Positions 25,607 through 34,604 of a stretch of DNA of 64,000 nucleotides are shown here, piece by piece. The stretch is from positions 1 to 64,000 of the forward strand of contig JBIOVV010000008.1 of assembly GCA_044867925.1 (NCBI GenBank). Reading direction: 5' to 3'. Source of the stretch: VRUE01 sp044867925. Its GTDB lineage: Bacteria; Actinomycetota; Thermoleophilia; Solirubrobacterales; 70-9. The notes under the pieces were generated by a model. The model searched no databases. It was not told the origin of the DNA and saw nothing but the letters and a program-made list of their open reading frames with translations. Each line of letters starts with the position of its first letter. Position 1 is the first letter of the stretch. The position numbers were made by a program, and so were the translations under genes.

Positions 25607-25624
25607 TTCGCCGTTTGCGGCGAA
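25607..25624. other. Perfect hairpin upstream of the moron gene and tail gene
   Basis: TTCGCCG (25607-25613) pairs with CGGCGAA (25618-25624) around TTTG in the 174-nt gap between the minus-strand moron and the plus-strand gene at 25694. It could be an operator, a terminator stem without U tract, or part of the moron control region. Confidence 0.35.
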
Positions 25625-25693
25625 ACCCTAGCGCGTTCCTAAAGCCCTCGCCTTGCCGTTTGCCGTTGCCAACCCCTGCAGGAGGAATGACCC

Positions 25694-26581
25694 TTGGCCG
25701 ATAACAAGAAACCGAGCGAAGACCCCCTAGTCGCCACCGACGAAGTTGGTGGCGCGCATATTCAGCGGGTTAAGCCGCAGGTCGGGAAAGACGGCGAAGC
25801 GAATGATGTCTCCACCGCTAACCCGATGCCGGTTGACGACGATGGCTCCCAAGCGCTCCTGACCACCCTGATCGGCCACGTCGATGGCGTCGAGGCTCTA
25901 CTCGGGACGATCGATGCCGACACCGGCAACCTCGCCGGGATCTTGACGAAGATCACCGAAGTCGAGGAAGACACCGACCGCCTGGCTGCAATCGAAACCT
26001 CGCTCGCCGCGCTCGACAACGCGATTGCCGGAAGCGAGATGCAGGTCGACGTGGTGACCCTCCCGGAACTACCCGCCGGAACGAAAGCGATTGGGCAGAC
26101 GGACCCCAGGGGCAATGTCGCCCACGACGCTGCCGACTCCGGAAACCCGATCAAGGTCGGTGGGCGAGCAAGGACGGCCCTAGAAGCGGTCTCCGCACAG
26201 AACGACCGCAGCGATCTGGTGCTCGACAAGTTCGGCCGCACGCTGGTCGCGCCGGCGCCGCTCGACCAGCGCACCAGTGCCACTCTGAACCGGACGAACA
26301 CGGAATCCGGGCAGCTACTCGCGGCGGTCGAAAACGTCGCCTACGTCGTCACCGCCATCACTGTCGTCAACGGCCATGCCACAGTCGGGACCAAGGTCGA
26401 AATCCTCGATGGGGAAACGGTCAAGTGGAAGGGGTATGCGGGAGCGCTCGGCGGGGGCTTCTCTGCCGCCGATCCCAACGGCCTGTTCGTCGGCACCAAA
26501 AACACGAAATTGGCGGCGAAGAACGCGACGACAGGTGCCGACGTCGACATCAACGTCTCGGCCTACAAGATCCCGGCATAG
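25694..26581 (+). CDS. Virion/tail structural protein, 295 aa
   Basis: TTG start preceded by AGGAGGAATG. The N-terminal half is acidic and heptad-like (ALLTTLIGHVDGVEALLGTIDADTGNLAG, IETSLAALDNAIAG), suggesting a trimeric coiled coil. The C-terminal half is a beta sandwich (ITVVNGHATVGTKVEILDG, VDINVSAYKIP). It resembles tail-attached structural proteins of actinophages that sit between the distal tail protein and receptor-binding proteins. The role is inferred from position. Confidence 0.6.
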   Translation: MADNKKPSEDPLVATDEVGGAHIQRVKPQVGKDGEANDVSTANPMPVDDDGSQALLTTLIGHVDGVEALLGTIDADTGNLAGILTKITEVEEDTDRLAAIETSLAALDNAIAGSEMQVDVVTLPELPAGTKAIGQTDPRGNVAHDAADSGNPIKVGGRARTALEAVSAQNDRSDLVLDKFGRTLVAPAPLDQRTSATLNRTNTESGQLLAAVENVAYVVTAITVVNGHATVGTKVEILDGETVKWKGYAGALGGGFSAADPNGLFVGTKNTKLAAKNATTGADVDINVSAYKIPA

Positions 26582-26592
26582 GAGGGGACCCG

Positions 26593-27423
26593 ATGCCTGA
26601 TCCGACGACCCTCCTGACAGAGGCCTTGGCAGAACTCGCCAAGGTTGAAGTGAAGCCTCGATCTCCGTGGTCGACCGCGGCCCTGGCTACAGGGAAGGCC
26701 CGGGTGCGCGAAGCGCGGGCGCAGCTCGAAGCCCCTGGGCCGATCGGGATCCCTGTCCAGGCGACGTTTGCGGCCGACCACGAGACCGGCGACCTCTCCG
26801 AGTACGGGGCGACGAGCATCTTTTACGGGTCGCTCGGGCTCTACAGCGGTGGCTACGGAAGCAGCGGCCACTGCCTCAAGGCCTCGGTCACCGGCCCTGA
26901 CGGATACGCACGCGGCCACGCCATCACCGCCCAGACGGGGTGGAGGGTCGGCCAGGATGTCCGCTGGGGCGGAGCGATCTACCTCGAGCCCGGCTTCTAC
27001 GCCGCCAAGCAGGGGCAGATCGACCTCTTCCGCTGGGACAACTTCGAGCAGGACTCGGTGCGCACGGAGAGGGGAGGGCTCGTCTTTCATGGCGATGGCC
27101 GCAGCCTTCGCCTGGTACGAATCCGGGAGTCCGAACCGGACGAACAAGCCACGCTGATCCTCGGACCCGAGACCCCCGAGGGAAGGTGGAATTGGGTGGA
27201 GGTCAGACAGCGGCTCAGCCCTCAGGACGGCGAGGCGGTGAACGAGCTCTGGCTCAACGGTTCACGTGTGGGGGCCTCCAGCCAACGTAACTGCATCCGC
27301 GCCGACCTCATCGTCTCCCGCTATCGGGTCGGCCTTGCCGCCACCAGCAGCAGGCAGACCAAGCCGATCACTGTCCTTGTAGACCGGATTCGCTCGGGGC
27401 CGCTGCCGCTGATCGGGGCATAG
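26593..27423 (+). CDS. Polysaccharide lyase-like tail protein, 276 aa
   Basis: It resembles the heparin-lyase/alginate-lyase jelly-roll family (Polysacc_lyase). It has FAADHETGDLSEY, VRWGGAIYLEPGFY, GQIDLFRWDNFEQD, GRWNWVEVRQRL, NELWLNGSRVGASSQRNC and DRIRSGPLP. It could bind or cut host surface polysaccharide during adsorption. Ninety bases at 26965-27054 recur without change in the next-but-one gene at 29284-29373. The start is ATG 26593, preceded by AGGAGGGG. A longer open frame upstream has no ribosome site. Confidence 0.7.
   Translation: MPDPTTLLTEALAELAKVEVKPRSPWSTAALATGKARVREARAQLEAPGPIGIPVQATFAADHETGDLSEYGATSIFYGSLGLYSGGYGSSGHCLKASVTGPDGYARGHAITAQTGWRVGQDVRWGGAIYLEPGFYAAKQGQIDLFRWDNFEQDSVRTERGGLVFHGDGRSLRLVRIRESEPDEQATLILGPETPEGRWNWVEVRQRLSPQDGEAVNELWLNGSRVGASSQRNCIRADLIVSRYRVGLAATSSRQTKPITVLVDRIRSGPLPLIGA
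26965..27054 (+). repeat. 90-bp perfect direct repeat, copy 1
   Basis: These 90 bases (starting TGGGGCGGAGCG, ending TTCGAGCAGGAC) are identical to 29284-29373, while the surrounding lyase-like domains have clearly diverged. They encode the WGGAIYLEPGFY...WDNFEQD segment. It may be a recent gene-conversion tract or a selected core of the domain. Confidence 0.9.
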
Positions 27424-27424
27424 C

Positions 27425-28099
27425 GTGAGCCGGCTTGTCACCTGGGACCAGGCGACGAAGGATGCGCCGACTTCTCTAAGCGGGGGTATCGGGTCCGTGA
27501 CCCGCGAAGGGGTCGACTGTTACGAGATCGACAGCGGGGACCTCACGGGTTCCTCGCACCGGGCCAATTGGACCGTCGGCGGGGTCAATAACCGCAACTA
27601 CTTCCAAACCTTCTACTACTGGCTGTCGGCCAAACCGGCGTCGGTCATTCTGATTGACCTACTTGGGAACGCCACTGGGGGCTTTCACGGCCAGTTCCGG
27701 GTCAACACCGACGGAACGCTCAATCTCCTCCGCAACACCTCGAACGTTGTCGGCTCAGCATTCGCAGCGTTGACGCTGGAAGCTTGGAATCGTCTTGACC
27801 TCCGGGTTCTGCTCGGCACCGCGACCAACAAAGGCGAGGTGGAGGCCAGGCTGGGGGGGTCAACCTTTGCCTCAGCGACGGGCACGAACCTCGGCGCAGG
27901 GGAAGCGCTGACCGATATGCGGCTCGGCCAGAATTCGAGCACAGGCGGCGCCGGCGGCGCCACAAGCCGCTTCGCCAACATCGCCTTGAACGACGACCAG
28001 GGGGCGTCGAACAACACCTGGTCGGCTGACAATTTCCCGGGCGCGGCTGCGACCTCGCCACGTCCCGGGTCCCTCGCCTTGCTCGGAGTTGGCCGGTGA
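27425..28099 (+). CDS. LamG/jelly-roll-like tail protein, 224 aa
   Basis: A concanavalin-like beta sandwich: SSHRANWTVGGVNNRNYFQTF, GQFRVNTDGTLNLLRN, NRLDLRVLLGT, EARLGGSTFASATGTNLGAG, TDMRLGQNSSTGG. The same pattern recurs at the N-terminus of the next protein, so the two arose by duplication. It probably binds sugars as part of the adhesion device. GTG start two bases after the preceding stop; 4-nt overlap with the next gene. Confidence 0.68.
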   Translation: MSRLVTWDQATKDAPTSLSGGIGSVTREGVDCYEIDSGDLTGSSHRANWTVGGVNNRNYFQTFYYWLSAKPASVILIDLLGNATGGFHGQFRVNTDGTLNLLRNTSNVVGSAFAALTLEAWNRLDLRVLLGTATNKGEVEARLGGSTFASATGTNLGAGEALTDMRLGQNSSTGGAGGATSRFANIALNDDQGASNNTWSADNFPGAAATSPRPGSLALLGVGR

Positions 28100-31000
28100 G
28101 CCTGCTCCTTCTCCTCACAGAAGGGACGAACGAAACCCCTACCCCAGGACTGATAGTCGACTGGGGCTGGGAGGAAGGGGACTCGACTCCGCCCGATAGC
28201 GAAACGGGCGGCATCGCCGTCGTCGAAGTAGATCCCTACTCGGGCTCGAGGCACGCAGAAGTCGATGCCGCCGATTCGACCTCGAGCGCCCACCGGGCCG
28301 CCTGGAACCTCGCCGGAGCCAACAACGAAGACCACTTCCTCCGCGTCGTCTTCAAGAAGCTCGCCAACCCCACTTCTCCCGTAACGATCTGCCTCCTCGG
28401 CAGCCTCGCCAACGGCCACTACGGCGAGCTGCAGATGCACACCGATGGCACGCTGAAGCTGCGTCGCAACGGCACCATCTTCGTCGGTTCCCCCTCTGCT
28501 GAACTCTCCAACGGCTACCACTATGCGGAGCTCCGACTACGGCTCGGCACCTCGACCACGAACGGTCAGATCGAGGGGCGTATCGACGGCGATGTGATCG
28601 CCGTCAACAACGCGACCAACCTCGGCACGGCCTCGACGATCGACACGCTTCGGGTCGGCGTAACGAACGCGACAGGCGGCACTGGCGGGACGACGTTCCG
28701 CTTCGACAAGGTCGCACTCAGCAACGTCACGTGGCCGGGAGAAGTGGGCGCGAGCAAAGCGCCAACCGTCACAACGGGGGAATCATCAGGCGTCGGCGGA
28801 GCCGTGGCCACCCTCAAAGGCACGGTCAACCCAAACGGCCAGCCCACCGACTACTGGTTCGAGTACGGACCCACGACCTCCTATGGCTCGCAGTCGCCAG
28901 ATCCGGCTACCGAAGCAGGGGATGGCAACAAAGCGCTCAGCCTCGAAGCGGTCCTTGCGGGTCTCAAACCCGGCACCACCCATCACTGGCGCCTCGTTGC
29001 CGAAAACAAAAACGGTCGCACGAATGGCGCCGACCAGACGTTCGAAACCGGACCTGGCCCAAGCGGCAAACCCGTTGCCGTCTCTTTCGCCGCGGATCAT
29101 GAGGGAGAAGATCCCCTTGCCGAGTACGGGGGTTCCAGCACCTTCCACGGGACGCTCCTCCCCGTAGTACCTGGTTACGCCGACGGCAAGGCGCTTAGAG
29201 CAGAGGTCACCGAGCCAGACGGCTACGCCCGCGCCCACGTCTCGAAAGCCGAAACAGGTTGGAAAAGCGGCGAGGAAGTCTGGTGGGGCGGAGCGATCTA
29301 CCTCGAGCCCGGCTTCTACGCCGCCAAGCAGGGGCAGATCGACCTCTTCCGCTGGGACAACTTCGAGCAGGACGAATTGACGACCGAGCGTTCCGGGGTC
29401 GTCTTTCAGACCGGCGACAAAAAGATCCGGCTCGTTCGCATCAAGGAGGACGAACCCGACGAACAGCACACCTTCAACCTGGACGGCAAAGAAAAAGTTA
29501 TCGGCCCGACGATCAACGAGGGCCGCTGGTACTGGGTCGAGGTTCGGCAGGTTCTCTGGCACGAGGACGCCCTTGCGATCAACGAGCTCTGGATCGACGG
29601 CAGGAAAATCGCGGAATCCTCCGATCGCAACTGCGCCAGGAGCGACCTCGTCGTCTCAAGGCTCCGCATCGGCCTAGCGGCGACGAACGGGCTGCAGACC
29701 AACGACATCGCTGTTCGGGCCGACCGGATCCGCTCCGGTGCGACTCCGGTGGGGCCGCTGGTGGTCAGACCTCCGCGTGTGGCCGTGACCCGCGAGATGC
29801 CCCCTGACCGGCTCGCCGTCCACATCACCGCCCCTAACGGCTCCACCTCGCGCTGGGCGGCAGATGAGTCCTCCCACGAGAACGTGATCGAAGGATTGAA
29901 GTTCTCCGGCGAGCTGAATGGAGGCCCCAAGGAATTGACCGGGACCTTGGCCCGCAACCCGCGCTACAGCTACCCCGACCTGGTGGCGTTCTCCGACGCG
30001 GAGGTCCACGGCCCAGGCGTCGGGACCAGCTGGGACGGGCGCATGGACAAGGCGCCGGAGTCAGACGGGGATCGGATGTCGATCGACCCGGCGATCGTCG
30101 GCCACCGGGCGGCTCTTGAGGACAACAAAGGGCTGATCGGGCCAGGCTTCATCAACGCCGACCAGAGCCGATGGGGAGATCCTTCGACAGAGCGGGTCAA
30201 GAAGCTCCGTGAACTCGGGAAGTTCCCAGTAGCGAGCGTCTCCCAAGCCGCCGGCTACAAAGAGGGCACCGAGCCCGCTGGGCTTCTAGTCGACTTTGCC
30301 AACGCCATTGCGGAAGCCGGGAAATCCGAGGGTCAAGAGCAGGTCTTCGACGGTGGTGGGGTCGATATCGGCGCCCTCTACTACGACTTCCGTGATCTTG
30401 ACGGTCTAGGGAAAACGGCCGGCTTCAACACGCAGGCAGAGCTCTGGACCGACGACGCTGCCTCAGCAGCGGACGCCGGGACGAACCACGAAGGCGGCTC
30501 CGCGTCTGGGCAGGTTGTCTCGGCGGCCGGGCCAGGGCGAAAGTTTGCGGCCATTCGGGACTGGTACGAAGGCGGCTTCGAAGGATCGATGACGAACCTG
30601 CACAACTGGGCCAACCTTCGCCCGGTTGGCAACCACGGGCTCCCGCTGCAGGGCGAATGGCCTGACGTGGGCTTCACGGTGAAGCAGATGCTTGCCTACG
30701 CCGTCCCGCTCTACACCTACCTAGACGTCGATGAGGAAGAGATGGAAGACGGGGAATTCGTCATCCCCCAGGCGTGGTTCTCGGAGCCTGGATCCATGCT
30801 CCAGGTCGTCGAAGAACTCACCAAGTACGACCCGCTCAATTGGTTCGTACGCGAAAAGAAATTCCAGCTCCGTTTCCCGGGAACCTACGGCAGGAGGTGG
30901 CAGGCATATGCCGGTCCCGCAGGCCTCAAGGAACAGGGCCTCGATGCCTCTCGCCTTTGGCGCTCCATCGTTGTCCGATACACGGACGTTGACGGATCGG

Positions 31001-31443
31001 TGCGGACGGTTGGGCCACCTGGATCCGGTGCGCATTTTGAGGACCCTGGCCTTGAAATCACCGACCCACAGCATCCTGCGGTACAAGCTGCAATTCCTCG
31101 GCAGGATGTACTCGACCTCAACGGGGTCGGCGTGCAGGCCCAAGCCGTCGCAACGGGAGAACGGTGGCTTGAAGAGGCGAACCTCCTCAGCCGCTCAGGG
31201 TCTTGCACCGTCTCCTATTACCTGCTCGACGACAAGGGCGTCTTTCGGCCGGTCTCACAGGTGCAAGAGGGGGACCTGATCCGCTTCCCCGATGCCCACG
31301 ACACGAGCTATAGACGGGTCGCCTCCTTCGAATACGACCACGCTTCGCGTAGCAGCTCGCTCTCGCTCGACGCACCCAAGGAAAGCATCAGCGCACTGCT
31401 TGAGCGGTTCAACGCGAAGCTCGCCAGCCTAAATCTCTCGTAG
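28096..31443 (+). CDS. Multidomain tail adhesion/hub protein, 1115 aa
   Basis: Domains in order: a LamG-like jelly roll (about 1-215); a fibronectin-III-like unit (about 221-320) with TLKGTVNPNG and YWFEYGPTTSYG; a polysaccharide-lyase-like jelly roll (about 332-555) sharing a perfect 90-bp stretch with 26965-27054; and a C-terminal half (about 560-1115) that looks like a tail hub (IEGLKFSGELNGGPKELTG, WFSEPGSMLQVVEELTKYDPLNWFV, WRSIVVRYTDVDGSVRTVG, RSSSLSLDAP). Here the adhesion modules come before the hub in one chain. GTG start in a 4-nt overlap. Confidence 0.75.
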   Translation: MSLLLLLTEGTNETPTPGLIVDWGWEEGDSTPPDSETGGIAVVEVDPYSGSRHAEVDAADSTSSAHRAAWNLAGANNEDHFLRVVFKKLANPTSPVTICLLGSLANGHYGELQMHTDGTLKLRRNGTIFVGSPSAELSNGYHYAELRLRLGTSTTNGQIEGRIDGDVIAVNNATNLGTASTIDTLRVGVTNATGGTGGTTFRFDKVALSNVTWPGEVGASKAPTVTTGESSGVGGAVATLKGTVNPNGQPTDYWFEYGPTTSYGSQSPDPATEAGDGNKALSLEAVLAGLKPGTTHHWRLVAENKNGRTNGADQTFETGPGPSGKPVAVSFAADHEGEDPLAEYGGSSTFHGTLLPVVPGYADGKALRAEVTEPDGYARAHVSKAETGWKSGEEVWWGGAIYLEPGFYAAKQGQIDLFRWDNFEQDELTTERSGVVFQTGDKKIRLVRIKEDEPDEQHTFNLDGKEKVIGPTINEGRWYWVEVRQVLWHEDALAINELWIDGRKIAESSDRNCARSDLVVSRLRIGLAATNGLQTNDIAVRADRIRSGATPVGPLVVRPPRVAVTREMPPDRLAVHITAPNGSTSRWAADESSHENVIEGLKFSGELNGGPKELTGTLARNPRYSYPDLVAFSDAEVHGPGVGTSWDGRMDKAPESDGDRMSIDPAIVGHRAALEDNKGLIGPGFINADQSRWGDPSTERVKKLRELGKFPVASVSQAAGYKEGTEPAGLLVDFANAIAEAGKSEGQEQVFDGGGVDIGALYYDFRDLDGLGKTAGFNTQAELWTDDAASAADAGTNHEGGSASGQVVSAAGPGRKFAAIRDWYEGGFEGSMTNLHNWANLRPVGNHGLPLQGEWPDVGFTVKQMLAYAVPLYTYLDVDEEEMEDGEFVIPQAWFSEPGSMLQVVEELTKYDPLNWFVREKKFQLRFPGTYGRRWQAYAGPAGLKEQGLDASRLWRSIVVRYTDVDGSVRTVGPPGSGAHFEDPGLEITDPQHPAVQAAIPRQDVLDLNGVGVQAQAVATGERWLEEANLLSRSGSCTVSYYLLDDKGVFRPVSQVQEGDLIRFPDAHDTSYRRVASFEYDHASRSSSLSLDAPKESISALLERFNAKLASLNLS
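29284..29373 (+). repeat. 90-bp perfect direct repeat, copy 2
   Basis: Identical to 26965-27054, inside the lyase-like domain of the 1115-residue protein. Flanking bases differ at once on both sides. Confidence 0.9.
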
Positions 31444-31474
31444 CTAACTCCGACCCCGAAGCGAGGACTGTTGA

Positions 31475-31702
31475 TTGGCCAGCAAGAAACAGCCCGACCC
31501 CGAGCAGCCGCCGCGCTTGAGCCAGCGCATCAGTGGCCTCATCGTGCTCTTGAGCGTCCTGACAATCGTTGGACTGGCGATCGCGGATTTCGCAGACGAT
31601 GGCAAAGTAGCCAGGGAATGGATATGGGCCTTGCTCGGCATCGCCCTGACCTTTGGGGGCTATGGCGTCGATCGCATCTTCGGAAGGCGCTTCGGCCCGT
31701 GA
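31475..31702 (+). CDS. Small two-pass membrane protein, holin candidate, 75 aa
   Basis: Charged N-terminus (MASKKQPDPEQPPRLSQR), then two hydrophobic stretches (ISGLIVLLSVLTIVGLAIADF and WIWALLGIALTFGGYGV) separated by a charged turn, with a basic end. Size and topology fit a class II holin or a small membrane protein of the lysis module. TTG start with GAGGA upstream. Three further membrane/lysis genes follow. Confidence 0.6.
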   Translation: MASKKQPDPEQPPRLSQRISGLIVLLSVLTIVGLAIADFADDGKVAREWIWALLGIALTFGGYGVDRIFGRRFGP

Positions 31703-31802
31703 GGCACCGAATCCATCGAGCCGCTGAGCGTCGCCTGTTCACCTGTGCTGGGTGTGTTGCCGGCGCGGCCGCGTTCCTTCGTTTCCTACTGGGAGGCTGA
31801 CC

Positions 31803-32483
31803 ATGAAAGACCTGAGACGAGCTGCCCGAGAAGGGCGCCATGCTCTGATGGCTTCCCTCTCACGCTTCCCTGCTCGCCACCCCTTTCTGATCTCTGCGGT
31901 TGCGATGTTTGCCCTGGCCGTAGTCGTCGGCTTCGGCTTGGTGGAATCGCGCTCCGCGAGTCGGGACATCAATGTGCTGCGCCCTCAGGTGACGCAGATC
32001 GTCAAAGCCGCGGCGGCCTGTAAGCCACCCGTTACGGCCAAGCGTCTTGCAATTTGCGTCTCTCGGATCGAGGCCGGGCTGCAGGCCTGTCGGCTGAGCC
32101 CGTCGTGCCGAGAGGCGTTTGCCGACGTCCTCGTTGCACCGAGGAAAGCTCGAGGGGGTGATGCTCTCCAGCCCGCCTCCAACGCGGGCCAGCAACCCGA
32201 GCCGGGCCAAGAGCCCGGCGGCCGGGGGCAGAAAGGGAAGACGCGCGAACCGAAGGCGCCGAAGCCGAAATCTCCCAAGGGGAAGCCGAAGCCGAAAAAG
32301 GCGAAGAGCCAGCCGGCGCCCGTCACCACATCCCCCGAATCCACCTCCAGCTTCACTGGGCCCGAAGAGAGCCCCGGGAACTCTGGGGAGACCCCTGCTG
32401 CTCAAAAGGGCAACGGGGTCAAAACCTGCCTCGACCTGGTTGTGAGTGCCTGCGCTGACCTGGGCCTCGACCTCGGTCACTGA
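31803..32483 (+). CDS. Membrane-anchored Pro/Lys-rich protein in the lysis module, 226 aa
   Basis: One membrane segment at about 31-48 (FLISAVAMFALAVVVGFGLV) after a basic N-terminus. A helical exported region with four cysteines follows (AACKPP, AICVSR, LQACRLSPSC), then a long low-complexity tail rich in K, P and S. The type II-like topology near endolysin and holin genes suggests a spanin-like or lysis-control role, but no family was recognised. ATG 31803 is used; the upstream frame lacks a ribosome site. Confidence 0.5.
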   Translation: MKDLRRAAREGRHALMASLSRFPARHPFLISAVAMFALAVVVGFGLVESRSASRDINVLRPQVTQIVKAAAACKPPVTAKRLAICVSRIEAGLQACRLSPSCREAFADVLVAPRKARGGDALQPASNAGQQPEPGQEPGGRGQKGKTREPKAPKPKSPKGKPKPKKAKSQPAPVTTSPESTSSFTGPEESPGNSGETPAAQKGNGVKTCLDLVVSACADLGLDLGH

Positions 32484-32533
32484 CTTCTCGCCGCTTGAGA
32501 GCGGCTCCCATACCGAACGAAAGGAGGGGCCGG

Positions 32534-33361
32534 ATGGCCCACGCTAAGGCCGTTCATCGGCCCCTATCGCTGCATTCGCCGATCTTGAAGGGCGCCGACA
32601 TCAAAGCCCTGCAATCCAGTGTCAACGAGCAGTACGAGCACCTAAAGATCGATCGTGCCATTAGGGTCGATGGCGACCTCGGCACCCAGACCTTCCGTGC
32701 CGCCAAGCAAGTCGCGTACTGCCTGGGGCTAACGGGGAGCGCGGCTCGAAAGCTCAAGCGCAGAACCCTTTCCGAGCACGCCCAGAAGCTCATTCGGGGG
32801 CGCAAGCTGACACGGACGGAGGCAGTCGTAGCCAAGGCGCGTGCTCCCTACCGCCGTCGGCTGCGCAAGCGCTATGCGAAGGCCCCAGGGGAGTTGGCGA
32901 TCGAGCGCTCCGCTGACCTGGTCGGGGTGCATGAGGAACCGGCTGGATCTAACTGGGGAGGCGTGGTCGGCAAGATGATCCGCTTCACCGGCTATTCGGG
33001 GCCCGTCTTTTGGTGCGGGTGCTGCGCCTGCTGGATCGTGATCAAGCTCGGCGGGGCCAAGATCAAGGATCGGATCCGCCTCGGCTTCGCTACCTACATC
33101 ACCGAAGACGCGCTTGCGGGACGGAACGGACTGACTGCGGTGCCGATCGAGAACTGCCGTGCGGGAGACCTTGGATGTCTCTGGGTCGGCAAGCACATCG
33201 TGACCATCCGCGGGCCGGTTCGGAACGGCATGGTGCCCACCCGCGAGGGGAACACATCAGCAGGCGACGGCAGCCAGGACAACGGCGGCGAAGTCGCCGA
33301 CAAGGAACGGCCGGTAGGCGACTTCGATCGCGGCATCGCTGCTCGTCCCCACTACGCCTAA
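32534..33361 (+). CDS. CHAP-type endolysin with N-terminal wall-binding-like domain, 275 aa
   Basis: Residues about 10-60 resemble a peptidoglycan-binding module (LKGADIKALQSSVNEQY, VDGDLGTQTFRAAKQ, the usual D-G-x-x-G-x-x-T pattern). After a basic linker, residues about 120-235 form a CHAP-like amidase/endopeptidase domain: GVHEEPAGSNWGG, FWCGCCACWIVIKL with the nucleophile cysteine, and GKHIVTIRG with the histidine. It would cut cell-wall peptides at lysis. ATG with AAAGGAGGGG upstream. Confidence 0.78.
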   Translation: MAHAKAVHRPLSLHSPILKGADIKALQSSVNEQYEHLKIDRAIRVDGDLGTQTFRAAKQVAYCLGLTGSAARKLKRRTLSEHAQKLIRGRKLTRTEAVVAKARAPYRRRLRKRYAKAPGELAIERSADLVGVHEEPAGSNWGGVVGKMIRFTGYSGPVFWCGCCACWIVIKLGGAKIKDRIRLGFATYITEDALAGRNGLTAVPIENCRAGDLGCLWVGKHIVTIRGPVRNGMVPTREGNTSAGDGSQDNGGEVADKERPVGDFDRGIAARPHYA

Positions 33362-33379
33362 ACCCGAAGGAGGATCTCC

Positions 33380-33631
33380 ATGAATCTGCTTCACCGCGCT
33401 ATCAACTACCTGCAGGCCAAGTTCCCGCCTAACCGGATCGTGGTTCTGCTGACGCCCCTGGTCTTCGTCCCCCTCGCCGGCACGGTCTCGGCTTGGATCG
33501 CCGAACGCTTCCCAGGTGTCAACCTGAGCGAGGAGGCCGTCGTCGGCTTTGCGGCTGCCGGCGCGCTCTCTGCTCTCACCGCCGCCTACAAGTGGCTCGA
33601 CGGCTGGCAGTCGTACGAACAGGGGCGGTAG
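33380..33631 (+). CDS. Holin, 83 aa
   Basis: Two membrane segments (IVVLLTPLVFVPLAGTVSAWI and EEAVVGFAAAGALSALTAAY) separated by a short loop, then a charged tail. It has the size and layout of actinophage holins and lies directly after the endolysin. Holins make the membrane hole that releases or activates endolysin. The ATG is preceded by GAAGGAGG. The stop overlaps the GTG of the RusA gene. Confidence 0.75.
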   Translation: MNLLHRAINYLQAKFPPNRIVVLLTPLVFVPLAGTVSAWIAERFPGVNLSEEAVVGFAAAGALSALTAAYKWLDGWQSYEQGR

Positions 33632-34020
33632 TGCCCCGCGTCTCCCTCTCCATCGCCGGCATCCCCGCTCCAAAGGGAAGTCGGATTCCAGGGAGGCGCA
33701 AGGACGGTTCGATCTACACTCGGCCGGCGTCAGCCGGTGAGAAGAGCTGGGTAGAAGCAGTCGCCTATTCCGCTCGAGCCAACCGTCCTGGCGGCAAGGT
33801 GCTTGAGCCGCCCTACGAACTGGAGCTCGTCGTCTCCATGCCAGAACCGGCCAAGCCGAAATACGCTTGGCCCACCAGAGACGGCGACGGGGACAAGCTG
33901 GAGCGAGCGATCCTCGACGGTCTTGTGCAGGGAGGCTTGCTGGTCGACGATCGCCACATCATCGGCTGCCACTGGCGGAAGGAGTTCGGGACGCCGGGCG
34001 TCTCAGTCGTTGTGCACTGA
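33631..34020 (+). CDS. RusA-family Holliday-junction resolvase, 129 aa
   Basis: It begins with a beta strand carrying PAPKGSRIPGRRKDG, then shows GDGDKLERAILDGLVQGGLLVDDRHI (about residues 83-110). The D-x-D-N/K...D-D pattern supplies the metal-binding acids of RusA, followed by a final strand. RusA cuts recombination junctions and helps phage replication or packaging. An unusual location: RusA genes are normally early, but this one follows the holin with a GTG overlap. Confidence 0.85.
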   Translation: MPRVSLSIAGIPAPKGSRIPGRRKDGSIYTRPASAGEKSWVEAVAYSARANRPGGKVLEPPYELELVVSMPEPAKPKYAWPTRDGDGDKLERAILDGLVQGGLLVDDRHIIGCHWRKEFGTPGVSVVVH

Positions 34021-34047
34021 GCGGCCGGAGCCAATCCTGGTACTGGA

Positions 34048-34242
34048 CTACGAGCGGTAGTTGCGCCGGGTGAGTGCGGCGATTGCTTCCGCGTCTTCCT
34101 GCTGCATGCGCTGGCTGGCTTGGCCTATTTTGCGCAGAAACCGAAGCTGGAACTCGGTAGGCCTGAACGGCTGGCCATCCTTGGTCCGCACGCTCTCCGC
34201 GAGGAACCGTTCCATCTCGGCTGTCCTTGGGCCGTGAGCCAT
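34048..34242 (-). CDS. Small hypothetical protein on the minus strand, 64 aa
   Basis: Third gene of a three-gene leftward string (34933 to 34048). Helical and basic (FQLRFLRKIGQASQRMQQED, ALTRRNYRS). Its start overlaps the stop of the preceding gene. Unknown function. Confidence 0.5.
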   Translation of the reverse strand: MAHGPRTAEMERFLAESVRTKDGQPFRPTEFQLRFLRKIGQASQRMQQEDAEAIAALTRRNYRS

Positions 34243-34604
34243 CAGTCCAGCACCCTGATTCCACCATCGGCATCAACGATGGCTTCGCCGGCCAGTGATC
34301 CGTATTCCTCGCCACCCTCAATGAAGCGTTTCGCTTCCTCGACCGTGTCGAACTCTTCGGCTTCGAGGGAGTGGTAGCGCCAGTAGATGGCGAGGACTGA
34401 GGTGGGGTCTTCGCGCTCGTAGGCGCGAATGAACTCCTCGGCGTCCCGCATGAGTTTGCGCGGCGGGCGTGGCTGCTCAGGGACGTACTCGGCGCGGATG
34501 GTCCCGCCGAAGCGCTTGACCAAATCAAGAAGCGATTCGCCTGGCTCGATGTAGCCGCTCGTCGGCTCGTTACTCAGGCCGTCTATGTGGATGACGGTGG
34601 GCAT
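34242..34604 (-). CDS. Hypothetical protein on the minus strand, 120 aa
   Basis: Second gene of the leftward string. An N-terminal beta segment (TVIHIDGLSNEPTSGYIEPGESLLDL) is followed by helices (LMRDAEEFIRAYERED, FDTVEEAKRFIEGGEEY). The final IVDADGGIRVLD strand may close a small alpha/beta fold. No family was recognised. It overlaps its neighbours by one base on both sides, which indicates one operon. Confidence 0.55.
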   Translation of the reverse strand: MPTVIHIDGLSNEPTSGYIEPGESLLDLVKRFGGTIRAEYVPEQPRPPRKLMRDAEEFIRAYEREDPTSVLAIYWRYHSLEAEEFDTVEEAKRFIEGGEEYGSLAGEAIVDADGGIRVLD

